64,000 bases of DNA from Girardinichthys multiradiatus (GCF_021462225.1 NC_061817.1:3408751-3472750); one strand, 5' to 3'. Numbered from the stretch's first letter, positions 12,541 through 26,772 are shown. Notes: generated from the letters alone by a model not told the origin. Program-made: numbers and translations.

Positions 12541-13855
12541 ATTCACAGGTCTAACAGTCTAAAGGTTTAACGGGTTTATTCTGCAGGCGCATGACAACAC
12601 CAAGGTTTGTTGGTTAAATGACAGAACAGCAGGATTAGAATGCTGTGAGATTTATGTAAAAACTTAAACTAAAATTAAATTTTAATCTGAGGTTATTTAG
12701 ATATTAACAATGTCCATTTAGCTGCTGGTTTTACTGTTCCACTGGAACTTGATGCAGTGAACGGCTAAATAATAAACAGGGTTAATGCATTGTGTTACAA
12801 CATCAAAAAATAGAAACTTTACATCTTTCGATCATTATTTCTCTTCTCTTATTGACTCAATCATGTTAAAATATCCCATTTTATCTTCGGTAGGATGTCA
12901 ATTTCAGAGGTGGACAGATGTTCTCCTGTAAAAATGTCCTGACTTGACCCATGGCGGAGTCAACTGTACGGTCAAAACAAACACATATAAAGACCATCTT
13001 TAAACAATGTTTCCAAGATAACAGCTGAATTATTGTAGAATTATTTTAAAGTCTGATGCTGATTCAAAAACGGTTTATTTTGTACGTCGAAGCAAGAATC
13101 AGAAAAATGTTTTTACTCATAAACATCGCATGATCTACTGACTCCACCTGTACTGAATTAAAACTGGGTTCATTAAACAGAATTTGCATTTGAATTAGAT
13201 TGTGAGTCTATTTTTAATTTAACAGAATGGCGTTGAAATAAACTGTGTTCAAAGAAATAAATCTGTATTGTTTATACTTGGATATGAATTGTTTTTCCTG
13301 AAATCATTTTTGGTGTGAACTGCTGGTATTTACATAAAATAAAATGAACTGAACAAACTGTGAACCTACTGTCAATAACTGACTGCATTAGTATAACTAT
13401 TGATACTTTATAAGGTAGCAAAATTAACAGAACATAGAAACTGAAGTGTTCTTCCAGTGATCAACTAATAGATCTAAGAGCACAATGAGTATAAAGGCTG
13501 AACCCACATCCAGAAAAATTTGAAAACGAATCTAAATTAAAAACTTGAATTTAGGATTTCTTGTTTTTTGTTGTTGTTTATTCAGTGGTATAAAGGAAAC
13601 AATCTTCCATGTGTTGCCTGACTTTTCTCCCGGTATGAAAATCATATTAACAAATCAAGAACGATGCAGCAAAACTGGAAAAAAAAGTTGAGAGGAAGCC
13701 ATGTTGACATCCATCAAACATCTGTTCATTGGCAATTTCAAATTGTTTAGAAAATGGTACTGTTAGAGCTCTGTGTTTTTCTTGTGATAAAATGTGATGA
13801 CAAAGCATTTTACTGTTGTTGTCTAACTGTCCCATTCACAACACACACTCACTCT
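12541..13855. other. AT-rich intergenic DNA
   Basis: AT-rich sequence without repeats, long frames or recognised motifs. Nothing can be assigned. Confidence 0.4.
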
Positions 13856-13859
13856 GTAT

Positions 13860-14330
13860 CAGTGATGCTGTGCACCAAAGCTTGGCCTTTTTTTTACTAA
13901 TACCTCAATGCAAACAAGTGCCACGATGGTAGCAAATTTCTGTTAAATCTCTCCATTGTCTCTGTTGGAGTGGCATAAAAGCAGGTAACCAGGCTTACTA
14001 TGGGTGCAGGACCATTAGGCTGACACAGAAACTGGCTTTAATAACTTTCACGGAATGATCCTTTTCGGCACACTGGACCTAATGTTGGTTTTCCCAAAGT
14101 AGTTAAAATGGACTCATCTGACTGCAGAACACATACTCAACCCTTTTTTTGTCCATCTAAGATGTGTCTATGCCCCGATTACTCAGCAGCTTTCCTGTTT
14201 TCTATGGTTTTCTTCATGGAGTTTGAGGATGCATTGTTGCATCCAGCTGCTGGATATGTAACTCTGTAGATGAATATAAGAGAACATACCCAACACAGTC
14301 CCAAACTAGGGCTTAAAGATGAGCAACATT
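13860..14330. mobile_element. probable decayed interspersed repeat
   Basis: The segment around AATGGACTCATCTGACTGCA (about 14107) and the following words TTTTTTTGTCCATCTAAGATG resemble a dispersed repeat that I recall as common in fish genomes, probably from a DNA transposon. No open frame or terminal inverted repeat is preserved, so the boundaries are approximate and the family is not named. Confidence 0.35.
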
Positions 14331-14410
14331 AAAAAAGAAACCTCTTACTTAGTTCACTGAGATTAGCTAGACTCCATGAACCTTATACAATGTTATATGG
14401 ATGCACTGCA

Positions 14411-14477
14411 GACGTAGATGTAGATGCTGATGTAGATACTGATGTAGATACTGATGTAGATACTGATGTAGATACTG
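14411..14477. repeat. 12-bp minisatellite
   Basis: About five tandem copies of the unit GATGTAGATACT, with the first copies slightly diverged (GATGTAGATGCT). Confidence 0.9.
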
Positions 14478-14718
14478 AAAAAGCTCAGTTTTACACTCCC
14501 GAAATTTTTTTATTCATTAACATGTACTGAACTCCTTTCTGGAATGGAATAGGTTACAAAGTACTGAGCTACGTTCCATCCTTCTGTACCTTCGGCCGAT
14601 GCCTTTTTATACCTAATCTGATTCTAATTTGACTCTTTAAACTTCTTGGGGTGGAATGCCTGAGTGGAATATTAAGCTTTCAGAAATTTAAAATAATTAA
14701 TCTTAGAAAACCTCCACA

Positions 14719-14835
14719 ACTTTGTGGAAATGAAATTTGGATCAGTTGCATCCGATCCAAATTTAATTTCCACAAAGTAGGATTAGTTGCACCTGATCCA
14801 ACTTTGTAGAAATGAAATTTGGATCAGGTGCAACT
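14719..14835. repeat. nested foldback element (MITE-like)
   Basis: Arms at 14720-14743 and 14754-14777 are inverted 24-mers with one mismatch and a 10-base loop. A second hairpin follows at once, with GTTGCACCTGATCC at 14786-14799 and its perfect complement at 14821-14834. The sequence beginning AACTTTGTGGAAATG at 14719 recurs directly at 14801 with few changes. This nested inverted and direct structure suits a small foldback or MITE-type element. Confidence 0.65.
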
Positions 14836-17800
14836 GAAAGTACTTCCTCTGACTCTCTGAAACATTTATGACAAAACCATAAACCTTAGTTACCTTACAG
14901 GTCTGTTCCTGGTCTACCAATGCTTTATCTTTAACTATAAATACTGTAGATCTAATAAGGTTTCCTGTTGCTACATGTTTTACTTTGAAGCCAATTTATA
15001 AAGCACTATGGGAATAACAATAAATACTTACATCTCATGGCAGTGGTATTTTAGTTACATTCACAGAACAGCTTTTAGTTTTCAGTGGAATAGAATAACC
15101 TTTAAATGTATCATTCTCATCCAGCCTAAAACACACCTGACAAGGATAAAATCAAATCAATGAGATTTAGTTGCTTTTTTATAATTTCTGTCATTCTTAA
15201 AATTTTCATTGAATCTGTTTTGTTGAGCAGCATTGTACTATTTTATTTTAAAAGTATAAACTCTTTTCAGCTATTTATAAGACAATTAATACAATCCATT
15301 CTAACAGTAATCCCTGGTGTTGTATAACAATAACAGTATTTGTGCAACTAGATGAAAACCACATCATTAGAGTGTCAGCAATGCTGTCTCTGTCTCTTTT
15401 CAACATGATATTAAAATGTGTGCAGCTGTGACTGGGGAGCTGTCTCTGCGGGCTTTGTCTTCAAAATGATAATATTTAATTAGAAAAATAAATATAGTGA
15501 TAAGCTTCAAATCCCCAGTGCATTTCCAAATTTGGATAATCTGATATTACAGCACCTTAATGAAGGTAGACCTGATCACTGAGACCTTTAAGGCTGACGG
15601 CATCACCCACTGCCACACTTTCCTGAGACATGCTAACATTCCTGCACTTTTCTATAAAAACACTTTTCAACCAGTCTGATTTGTGCTTACACAGTTTAAT
15701 GAGGTCAATCGCTTATGCAGCCTCATAATCAACGCCAGACACAGTCCCACCTAACGGGCAAGCTTAGACATGCATAATATTGCAACACGGTTTGTTCAAC
15801 CCATTTAGCTTCAGGTAGATGCCATTTCAACATTTCGGCACTACTTTCAGTGGCCAGACATGCCCTAGAAAGAGACACCATTCATATTCATTTGCACTCA
15901 CTCCACTCAATGTTTCTAATTATTTTGCTTTCAGAAAGCTTTTATAAATGGGTAGAACAAGTAAAGCCCTGAATTTAGAAACCATTTTCAATTGAAAAGT
16001 TTTTCTCCAACAGGTGCATTTTTGTATCTGTCAAATAGAGAGTGTTTAAACTGAAATCTCAGAAAGATTAATTGGAAAATACGTGGAAGTTCTTTTTTGA
16101 ATTTGGTGCAATTTGTTTAAGGAATGTTGGTGGAAGGAACACTTTTTCTGACTTGTCTTTACATATTGTTTGCTGAATATTTTACTAAATACAAAGCAAA
16201 GCATGCTAAGATATTGTAACAAACTATCTTCTGTTTGGTGGTGGCCATCTGCTGTCACAGGATTACCTTCATTGTAGGTAAAAATCAATTTTGAAATATT
16301 CAGGGCTAGAATTGTCTCTTGGTTTTTATTAATGAATTTAAACTATAAAAAGGTAAGTGAATACAAATATATTTGGTGAATAGCTTTAAAAGCATGCAGA
16401 GGTTGGCTTTATTTATATCAAAATGAATACATACCAGTAAAAATCAAAGATTAATTGGATTTTGTTAGTATTCTTCAGATCCTTTTTGTTGTGTTAATTC
16501 TTTCTCATAAACAAAAAAACTTGACAACTTAAAATGTTGTCCACTGTTCACAAACAGCTCTGCTCCTTATAACCAAATTCTCTTAGACTTTGCTCAGCTA
16601 TAAGCATCATATCTTGCTAAGACCATTTTGTTTTGTTATTTTCCATCTTATTTCTGAAAATCCACCCATGTGGAACCTTTCTGTGTTCCTCCATCCAGAG
16701 TTTCCTCTGTTCAATGAGAGCTTGGCCTTAGGTAAAAACAGTCCTGAACCAGAAAATCATGCCATCAGCTTCTTCACTTGACAGAGAGTTAATCTTTATC
16801 AGAGATGCTAATCTTTAACCACAAACTCAAAGGAAACCAGACATCATCAGAGGGGGAGGAGGTGTTGGTGCAGGGGTCAAATTGCCCTTTTTGCTCCTGG
16901 GCCAAAAAAGTGCCAAGCCAACCAAGTCTGTTAGGCGATAAATGTGGCTGCTTGTGTGTGCATGTGTGTTGTGGGTGGGGTGGGGGTTGGGGGGTAATCC
17001 TTTGCTTTTCTTATTTTGTAACATTTAAAGTGAACCTACTGCAGAATCTTTCAAATATTCAAATACAGATATTTTGCCAACTTTGGTCATCCTGGTAAAC
17101 TTTTTCGATCTAATGGAAGATGTAATGATGTGAGAGATTCAATTTTGGATCCTAAATGGAACTCATAAAATATATTCCTAGGTTTGATGTGAAACCTCTC
17201 ACTGGTTTGAATACATCTATAATTGTCAAGTCTCTAAAGTTTTGATATCTTTCAAACATTGTATTTATAAGACTTAAATGTCCTGTTGGACCATGTTTTA
17301 TTTATTTGCATATGTTCTAAATTATTGTTTTTGGACATGTGGCTTTTTGGTCTGTTGGTCAGAAGAGCTAACGTCTTGCTTTAGTGAACCCTTTCATTTA
17401 CAGAACAGTGCTGAATGCCCTAAACCTGGAGTTTCTTTGCTTGTTATTGAAGAGCTTGGAAAGCTCAGGATGCTGCATCAAACCGCCTGGACCATATCAG
17501 GTTCCTAACAACATCCTCCTCTTATGAGACTTCTGTAATATAATGAGGGCACTTGGCCCAGTATCAGACAGGTCTACTGTTGAGTAGGTTACAGTGGAAG
17601 AGAGTAGCTGTATGGATCCCTGCCAGATCTGTCAGCCGTCACACAGCGCAGCAGCGTCAGGGGTCCATGTCTCTGTTTTACTCTGATTGTGTTTTGCCCA
17701 TAGTTTGTCAGTGATGTATGATAAAATCAATTTAAACACAAATTTAAAAGAGTTGCTGTGGTTTTGTCAAGCCTTGAAAGTCTGTATGTGGCCCTGAGCA

Positions 17801-18890
17801 AAACCCACCAAGGTCAAGCATTCTGCCAGAGCAGACCAGTTACTTAAGATGATGGAAACCATACCTTGTTTTTTGTTTTGACAAGTTTTGATCAGATTTA
17901 ATAACAGAATAATAGCTAACATTGGTAATAAATTATATAGGTTTTGAGGACTTTTAAACAAGTAATTCTTTCTGAAAATCAAGTCAGACTTTATTAAAAA
18001 AATAATTTATATATTTTTGATGCAGTGTTTATGGGAAAGGCTGTTATGCAGGTTGTATTAATTAAACACATCAAAAGCCTCATAAGATGCTTCAATAACA
18101 AGGACACTACCACAGCCACTTTTTTGTGGTAGGAAGAGGTTTAGTCAGAATCTATATTGTAAAGTTCAATAGCATCATAGTTGGTTGTTTTCCTAAATGA
18201 TAATTTTATTTGTAGATGTTGTACTGCTGCTGCTAGTTAAAAGTATCTAACTTAAGTTTATATCCACTCATAAAAACTACATTACAATAAAACAAATCCA
18301 ACAATGAAATCCCCTTCTTCAGTCAGCATTGACTAATCACAACCTGGTGGTGAGTTGGTTGAACAATGTGAACAAAACTGGGAACATATACGTCTTACCA
18401 CAGCAACCAGAAAAAAGTCAAATTGTCCTCACTGAATAAACTTTACATACTTCACAAAAATCTCATCTTGCATGGGTTCTTTTATGTATAAGGTGCTTTA
18501 ATTTGCAATGTGTTCATTTTAGGTCATATTCACTGGGAATTGGGTGTTCTTTTTCTGCTGTTTGTTGGGGGCAGGAAACGACATGACAATATGTGGGTAA
18601 GAAAGGCACGAAAGAATGAGTGGGGGGAGCAGCTTCTTGAGTAAGCAATCCATTCACACTATCATAAATCACAAGGCAAACATGTGTCTTCTTTCATTGT
18701 ACTGAGCCATCAGGTCTCTATCCTTTTCATCTCAGTCAATCTCTTTCACAAGCTCCCACACATACCACAGCACCTCCCTATCCAGAGATTTCTTCATGCT
18801 GCAGGTAAGCTCCTTTTAAATTGAGAAGGGAACCAGAGGGAGCACTGCGCAGTGCCCTTTTTGAGGTCCGTCTGTGAGCCTTCTCATTCT
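14836..18890. other. AT-rich intergenic DNA, unassigned
   Basis: Four kilobases of AT-rich sequence with a short G-rich tract near 16970. All open frames are short and lack motif support. No gene, RNA or clear element is seen. Confidence 0.4.
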
Positions 18891-18891
18891 G

Positions 18892-18982
<91 letters not shown>
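18892..18982. repeat. (CA)n followed by (TA)n microsatellite
   Basis: A CA array with one CG interruption, ending in a short TA run. Confidence 0.95.
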
Positions 18983-18983
<1 letters not shown>

Positions 18984-21900
18984 TTGTCCAAGTCTGCAAG
19001 CGAGTCCAGCCCATGGATATCTCTAAGAGTGAGAGACACTATTCACATTCATACAACAAATAATTAATGATGTGACGAGCTGTGGAGCGTGGGATAAGGG
19101 ACACATCCATGACACAGGACGGAAAACTGAGGAAGAAGCGTCCCGGCAGACCTTACCTGCTTTATGTCGGCTTGTCTCCTGCTGGATCTGCTTCTGCTGT
19201 TGGTTTACCCCACTGGACACCATCCACTCCAATTACAACGGGCAATCAATCCCTCTTTCACTTGGACGCAGCATGTTTTTCATGTTTTTCAGTAGCCGCT
19301 GGTGCGTATTTACGCTAATTTTGGTTTCTGCTCGCTGTTAATGTCTTTCAAAGTTGTGCTAAAACAATCTCGGCAGCTAAACCTGATTTTTCTCTGCACA
19401 ATGTTGCGTTACAGCCACTACAGCACCTTCCTCACGTATAACGAAGTGTTTTTTTTTTGTTGTTGTTGTTTTTTTTTTTGCCTGCAGTGTTTGGTAAGAG
19501 CCATTCATCTGTGAAGCTTTCCATAAATCTGTAACATCCGAGCCTACAAGCAGCACACAATCTCACGGGAACTGCTCCATCCGTGGCTCTTTGTACTTCC
19601 TTACCTTAAAAAAAGAAAAATACAGGCACACGGCGCGCTGTCGCAGAATGCCTTACACATTCGGCTCGGTGCTTATCTAGAACCGCAACCAGTGGTGAAC
19701 CTTTTTCTGTCTTTTTCTTAGACTACAGTATTGTCGGTCCGACGGCAAAAGTTCGTGTGCGGAGCAGCTTTTGAATGGCTCCCGGTAAATGACAGTGAGC
19801 GACACTGAAGAATGAATCAAGTGGAGCCTCCGGTGATCAATGATCAGTCTGTCTTTTTTCCCAGCTCCCACATGAGTGAAGCAAAACCCTATGCTCCTCT
19901 CTGATGCTGTCCCCTGTCTTCTGTCCGGCTATCGGAATAATCCACTAAAACATGCTTGTTGCTCATCTGCTAACCCAAGATATTACCTTGGAACCTTATT
20001 ATGAACCAGAGCAGCCTGGATTCGTCGCTATGACGCGTAGCTGTTTTTATCTCCAATATTAAGAGAATAAGATTTTTATTTGCCCTGTCTTCTTGTAATG
20101 TTACCTTGTATTTTTTTTCTTTTGTTTGGGTCGTCACTGACGGCTCGGCAGCGAGGACTGATCCTGACCCGAGTCAGGGACTCCCAGAGAGGAAATGAGG
20201 ACTCTGGAGGGGTGGTGGAGGTGACCCTATATGGTTAGGACGGTTCACGACAATCTGTGTGTCCATCCTGCACAAGGTCCCCAGAAAGCTGTTCTTACAT
20301 GGCGTCAAACGGAGCACTATCAGAGGAGAGGAAGGTTAAAACAGTGCCCGCCAAGCTTTTACCACAGGAAGCTGTTTCAGCTTTTCTACTGACTGTAAAT
20401 GTGGCTACCAGAAGTACTAGTTACCGAAACATTGCAGTCTAAATTGCATGAAATATGTAAAGAGGAGTTTCGATTGGAATTTTATTTTAATTTTCACTTG
20501 CGAGTTTATTGGAAAACATGATCTCTAAGTGGTTTACTTTCATTTGGCGTTGACCGTGTCCAGTTATAGCAAATATTTGGAGATCAAATAAATCTTTAAG
20601 ACGTGCACTTGGCTTTAAATTCAGCCTATGTCTCCTTTTTCTTGTGTTAATATCTGCCCACGCGTATAGACAGGCTCTCTGCCATGGAAAGCCGCGCGAA
20701 CAGACACACACCTACACACACACAATCCACAGACAGAGGGAGTTCGGCGAGATAGGGGACAACAGAAGAAGGAGGAAGATAAAGGGCAAAAAAAGTTCAC
20801 CTAAAGGGAAGCGAATTCGTTCATTTCAGCTGCATTGTATTTTGATTGAAGAGAGACAACCGAGCAGAGAGCAAACCCTGGACTACTCTCCGCTTGGAAT
20901 CATTTCCGGCTCAAATGTCCCCAGTTGGTGTTTCTCGGCCTTTCTCAGGCAGACCAATACAATGGGCTATCTGCACAGCTCTTCTTTCAGCTGCAGTCGC
21001 TTCGGCTTCGCGAGCTTTGAGTCAGGGCCGTCGCTATGAAGATTACAAATTACCAGAGAAGCTTCGCATTGATTTATTTCCGACGGGAGAGTCATTTCCG
21101 CGGGAAGGTTAGGAATTTGCCGACTGGCGCGTGGAGCAAAGGACTGGATATCAGATATCAGCAAAATCGTAAGAAATGATAATAACAACAAAAACAATAA
21201 TAATAATAAAATGTATGTTTGACAATGTTAGACGTTCGTCACACATCGATCTTTTTGAGGTTTAGAGGGCTGCAGATTTATAACCAAATCGTGGTCGTGA
21301 TTTTATGTTTAATATGTTAGAATAATTTCTATTACTTTTGTTCTTCTTCTTCTTCTTAATATTGTATTATTATTATTTTTCTTAAACTTAAAACAGTTTT
21401 GTCTGCAGCAGCCGTCTCGGTAAAATTCCACACCGTTTCAGCTAATGTGGCTCACCTTCTGTATTTTGTCGGTCTTTTCAGCCTTCAGGGGTATTTTACA
21501 GCAGTTAGAAAACTCTTGTTCGCTTGATTTTTTTGTTGCTTTACTAATGGGATATCTCCTCATTTGCAATGCCCCTTTTGCAGCTTGACCATAATATGCA
21601 GACATGGCTCGTTCGCAAACGACGACGTCCCAAATTTAGCAAAGACATTTCGACATGTTGCATACCCGAAACAAAACGGTTTAGTTAATCTGTCAGTAAT
21701 TACTAAAACCTGACTTTTACCTCCGTCTTTGGCATAAAAATAAGTGATTTATCCGGACATAATTTGATCTTAATAAGGACTACAGCTGCATTAGAAATAT
21801 AGAAAAGAAACACTCGCTGTCATTTAAGATATCTCCCTGCCCGTTTCAAATATTTGCTGCGTGGGCAAAGAACAGTGAAACCATCAACATAGCTGCCAGT

Positions 21901-22877
21901 CACAGTGGGAGAATGCGTCGCGGTTTGCACGCCTGGCTCTCAGGTGCGTCTGCGCTCATTTGTTCTGACATTAACTTTGGATATAATCATAAAATGCGCG
22001 GCGTGATTACGGTCACTGAGACGTAAAAGCGTTGGGTAAATAAACACGGATCAGAGACGTTCACTCGCAAAAACCACAGCAGACGATAGCCTCTGTTTTG
22101 AGGGACAAACAGTCCAGATACTACAGTATTCCTGATATTTACAACACAACAAATTCTTTATTTTAAACGGATCATTTAACACACCATTGGTTACTTTATG
22201 TAGTATTTTCCGTCAACAATTCCACTTTGTTCAATTAAAATCTTTTCAAAAGAACCGCTTACAAAGACAAGCCAGTATTTAATGGGTAATGTATTATTCA
22301 ATTATTTGTAAGGATACAATGGATTGAACATATCGCCACAGCGCATCAGACACACACGGCTCTTCCAAGAGGCCTGTAGAGAAATTGGATGCTAAATATT
22401 TTTCAGTGTAGTTACAGAGAGAGCACGGCTTGCTTTCAGCGTCTACGCCAAGCGACCTGAACAAATAGATACACTGCTGCCAATAAAGCTGGACTTTTTT
22501 CAGATACGTTTTTATTGTGAATTAATTTTTACTGTTTTGTGTTTGGGAGAGACTACTCAATATTTTGAGAAGACATACATTTTATCTGTCAAGTATAAAT
22601 CATATTATAGTAATTTCACAAGAAGGGGTAACATTTTTTTACTCCAATCTTATAGGCTGCAGTGTGTTATTATTGGAATGAAACAGCACCTCCACCCGTT
22701 CTCTCTGTCAACAGAAATGAGCCAAAATATTGTTTTTGACACGACAACGAAGAGCGAGAATATGCATGTGGATAAGAAGCTCTGTCCTCTCTACTGTTGC
22801 TATGGGATGACTAGTTCTAATACTAAGGTTTACACTGATGGCTGTGGCCAGAAGGAGACAGGCGGGCTGGGATGCGC
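18983..22877. other. intergenic DNA with scattered minus-strand splice-donor motifs
   Basis: Mixed composition, with local higher-GC patches (19060-19250, 19630-19800, 20130-20300, 20640-21130, 21840-22040). On the minus strand AAGCAG|GTAAGG (near 19157) and AAG|GTAAGG (near 19603) are good donor sequences that could belong to upstream non-coding exons of hoxb3a. This is only a motif-level observation, and no exon is proven. Confidence 0.3.
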
Positions 22878-22941
22878 CATCCATCCATCCATCCATCCAT
22901 CCATCCATCCATCCATCCATCCATCCATCTATCCATCCATC
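22878..22941. repeat. (CATC)n tetranucleotide array
   Basis: About 16 copies of CATC with one CTAT variant, followed by an AT-rich AAC/AAT tract. Confidence 0.95.
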
Positions 22942-23569
22942 CTAAACAATAACAACTATAACAATAATAATAATAATTTAATATTTTGATATGTCTGCCA
23001 GTGCTTTGTGTTTTTTTCCACAATAAACTGATGTGATCCAATATTGTGTGTCCTGTGCTGTTCTCTCTGCACTTTGCACCAGCTGCTTTTACACTCAAAC
23101 ACCACACAGCTATCACATACCACGGTGAGTTATGAGGTTAGCTGGTGAAATTATGTTTACTCCCACCCCCATCTCACTCTGCTGGCAGGCTAAAAATGGA
23201 ATCAGATCACACATCTTGTAGATTGTTCCTAATTCTTAGTCACGTTTGATGCATATTTACACCAATAAACAAACAGTAAAAATGGGAGCGGCTCTTCCTT
23301 TTCTACTTTTTTCCGTTCAGTCTTTCTTCAATTTCAAAGAAACGGAGAATGTTCTGATTAACAGCGAAGGAGCAGAGCTAAACCAGAGATACTGGATGTT
23401 GACATGAATTATTGCGACAAGCTTCTTTCCAGTCTGCATCCAAGGAAAATACAGGGAGAGAGAAAGGGGAATCAAACTTTTGGAATAGTTTGTTCAGCTG
23501 GGATGGCACAAATACGGTTCAGATGTCTTTTAAATTAAATTACTAAAAGCAGAGAGATTTAGGATGTCT
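22942..23569. other. intergenic DNA, unassigned
   Basis: AT-rich AAC/AAT tract and ordinary intergenic sequence between the CATC array and a candidate conserved block. Nothing can be assigned. Confidence 0.4.
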
Positions 23570-23860
23570 GAAAAGCCAAAATCATGCTAATTGTTCCCGG
23601 ATAGGCCAGGCCAGCACACATTTCATCTTTAGTCCGGGGCCTAGCTGTGCTTGTAAAGTGCTATTATTAGTTAATTCATCCTGGCCCTGCTTGATGAGTT
23701 TCATCACTCTGGGCTAAATACTGAGTTTTTCTTTTGCCAGCAGGTCCTTTGCGTGAGATTTCATTACTGCCGAGAGCTTCGCGGTGCGCCAAATTTGAGC
23801 AAATCTTACTTTAATAGGTCAGCACAGTAATTTAAGAACAGGAGCTGATTAGGTAAGGCG
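23570..23860. promoter_or_regulatory. candidate conserved non-coding element
   Basis: A run of complex, repeat-free sequence with dense homeodomain-type cores (TTATTAGTTAATTCATC near 23670). A half MARE (GTCAGCA on the plus strand, TGCTGAC on the minus strand) lies at about 23819. MafB/kreisler sites of this kind control Hoxb3 in rhombomere 5 in other vertebrates. The link here is an inference from motif and location, without an alignment. Confidence 0.3.
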
Positions 23861-26462
23861 AGAGCAAGGGGGAATGGGGAAGACCGCGAGTATTAATCAA
23901 AACTGAGGGAAAAAAAGAAAAAAAGTGTGTGAATGATGGCCGGGAGGGAGGGGGCATCAGCAACACAGGAACATCTAAGCTGGAACAGAGGGAAGGTAAA
24001 AGAAGAGCCGGTGGAAGCAGCGGTACTTCACCCTCTCTTCTGCTTCTGTCTGCTGCATCATCGGTCCATCGGCCGTCATTTTTCCTCACCATCTTTCCAC
24101 AGCGTTGGAACACATGATTTATCACGGGCGGTGCCATAAACAACAGCACTCCTTCACAAAATAAGAATGGCAGCCGCCGCACGCTGACACCCAGCCTCAA
24201 AATAAATCAGGAGAAGTAGCTGGCTGCGAGGGAAAAATGAGAGAGAGGAGTGGAAAGGGAGAGGGGGATGGACAGACTCAAGCTGATAGAGACATGTGGA
24301 GGCAAACAGGAGCTGATGGGAGAAAGATGGAGAAGAACATCCGAGTGCTTCTGAAGACAGAAACAGCCATCGGCTAACACCGCAGCACTCCCTCTCCCTT
24401 CCTCGTTGTGGGCTGCACGGCTGTATCTCTCAACCTATAAACAATGGCTGATGATGATGGGTGGGGGGGGGGCGTGATGTGTAAACAACACGACAGCCAC
24501 ATGCACCATGAGAAAACACGGCGAAAGATGAGGATTTGGGGGCATAGTTACCACGGTGTTAAAACAGCCTGTGATTCACTGGGTGGGATGCGGGTGAAGG
24601 CGGCGCGGCGTACAGGTGGAAGAAGTCTGCTTTCCCCCATGCAGTCCACTTCCTTCCGCAATACTCACGGTGTCCACAGCGACCCGCAAGACGCACACCC
24701 GTCCAAATTTGTTTGATTGCAGCCTCCTCTCTTTTCTCCTGCTCTCTCTCTCTGTGTTTGCGTTTCCCGGTGTCTTTTCTTCTCCCCTCTCCCTCTCTCT
24801 CTCCTCTTCCCTCTCTCTCCCCCCTCTCCGCTGCTACAGGGGGCTCGTATTTTTTTAAAGGACAGTTGAATTTTCCACGTCAGGCACACACGCACACTTG
24901 GAGCAATGTGACATCCTGTCCGTTATATTCCTGACGAATCCATATCGGTTCTGCAACCTCTGCATTAATTATTTCATGAAGCACGTGACGCCTTGGTCGT
25001 GGCAGGGGTCCGGGGGGTGGGGGGTGGGGGGTTGTTGGAGGGGAGCAACCGTGAGTCTGTCCGTTCTTGGGACCCACCCGGGTCTGTACACACAGTTTGG
25101 GACAAAGGTGATGTGAAAACAGGAGTAAAGCGTTCTGCTCCCCTTTTGATCTTTAATTTGGGTGGAGGGCAGATAGTGTGTTCAGTAAACTGTGAGGTAA
25201 AGCAGAAGCTGGCCCACGCACACACACAGAGAGTGAAAAAAAGACAAAAGCCAATCCTGTGTTTGTTTGTAAGGATGAGTGCACGCATCGCAATCTTCAC
25301 TGTCATATTTTCAGCACTCAGTCACTCGGCCAGTCAGGAAGAATCCATAGTTGTCCCGTCAGAGCCCATATTTTAATGGATGTGTTTCTAGCAACAGGAA
25401 ATAAGGAAATCATTTAAGTGACGCTAGGATCCGCAGCAGGGGTGTCGTTCTTTTTTTCCGTGCCAAACTAAATATGTATTAATGCTAAAAAAAATATTAA
25501 AGAAACGGAGAACAAAAGCCTTTTACTACATGAAACCAAACAAATCACATCAAATCGCCACTGAGCCTCCAGGCTGCCGAAGGAAGGGTAAGACAATAAA
25601 ATAACAGGCTAAATTTCCAAACGACAAATAAAAATGGCCTTTAATTTTCGTTTGTAAATTCAGTCTCTTCCCAATATAATGCGATGTCCTGATATAAATC
25701 ACAATCCCTTGTTTGAAATAATATCTCCCACAACATCGCTTTCCCGCATTCATCCTATTACAAGAACAATTCCTACAGAGGCGCATTTATTTGGGTGCGA
25801 GAAAAGAGGATCGGCAGGTAGCGGACAGTCAGAGAGCTCCAAAAAGCAACAGTTCAGTGAAACAAGAGAGTAAAACAAAGAAAGAATGTCAGATTAGCAC
25901 AGAGAGAATAACACCAAGGAGGCAAAGGGACCCAGAGGCCGTGCGGGGCCCCAACAATAGGACCTTGAATTCCTTCTGGCGCTCTGGCCACCGCGGGTGG
26001 AACAATAGGGAGCGAGACTTGAAGGAAAAATGTCGGGACTGAGAAGCTGAGCATGTTAACTTAGGCGGGGTGCAGAGGAACGGACACTTCAAGGTTAAAG
26101 CAATGGAAAATTTTAACATCCCGAAATCGCTTCTCCTTCAGTCACCATAAATTAACCCTGCATGCTGTTACATTCCAAATAAAAAATAAAAAAAATAAAA
26201 AAAACACAGAGGCAAATAAACAATGGAAATTACTAGCCATCATTTGCAGGACATCATTTTCTTACTTAACTTATTTGAGAAAATTACCATTTTTGAAAGT
26301 AAAAAATGATTAAAGCAAAATAGGTTATAAACACAGGAATTTCATTGATTTTATTGTGGTGCAATAAAAACACAAGGAGTTCTTAGTACTACTTTGCTGC
26401 TTTAAGGTTCTTGTCCACGAAAGACTGAAATCAAACATGCGATGTTGATCACGCCATTATAA
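23861..26462. other. intergenic DNA with a G-quadruplex-prone tract
   Basis: Includes pyrimidine-rich stretches (24720-24840) and, at 25005-25031, four G runs of 4, 6, 6 and 6 separated by one to three bases. A CACGTGACG E-box lies at 24982-24990. The open frames here carry no recognisable domain. No gene is called. Confidence 0.4.
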
Positions 26463-26772
<310 letters not shown>

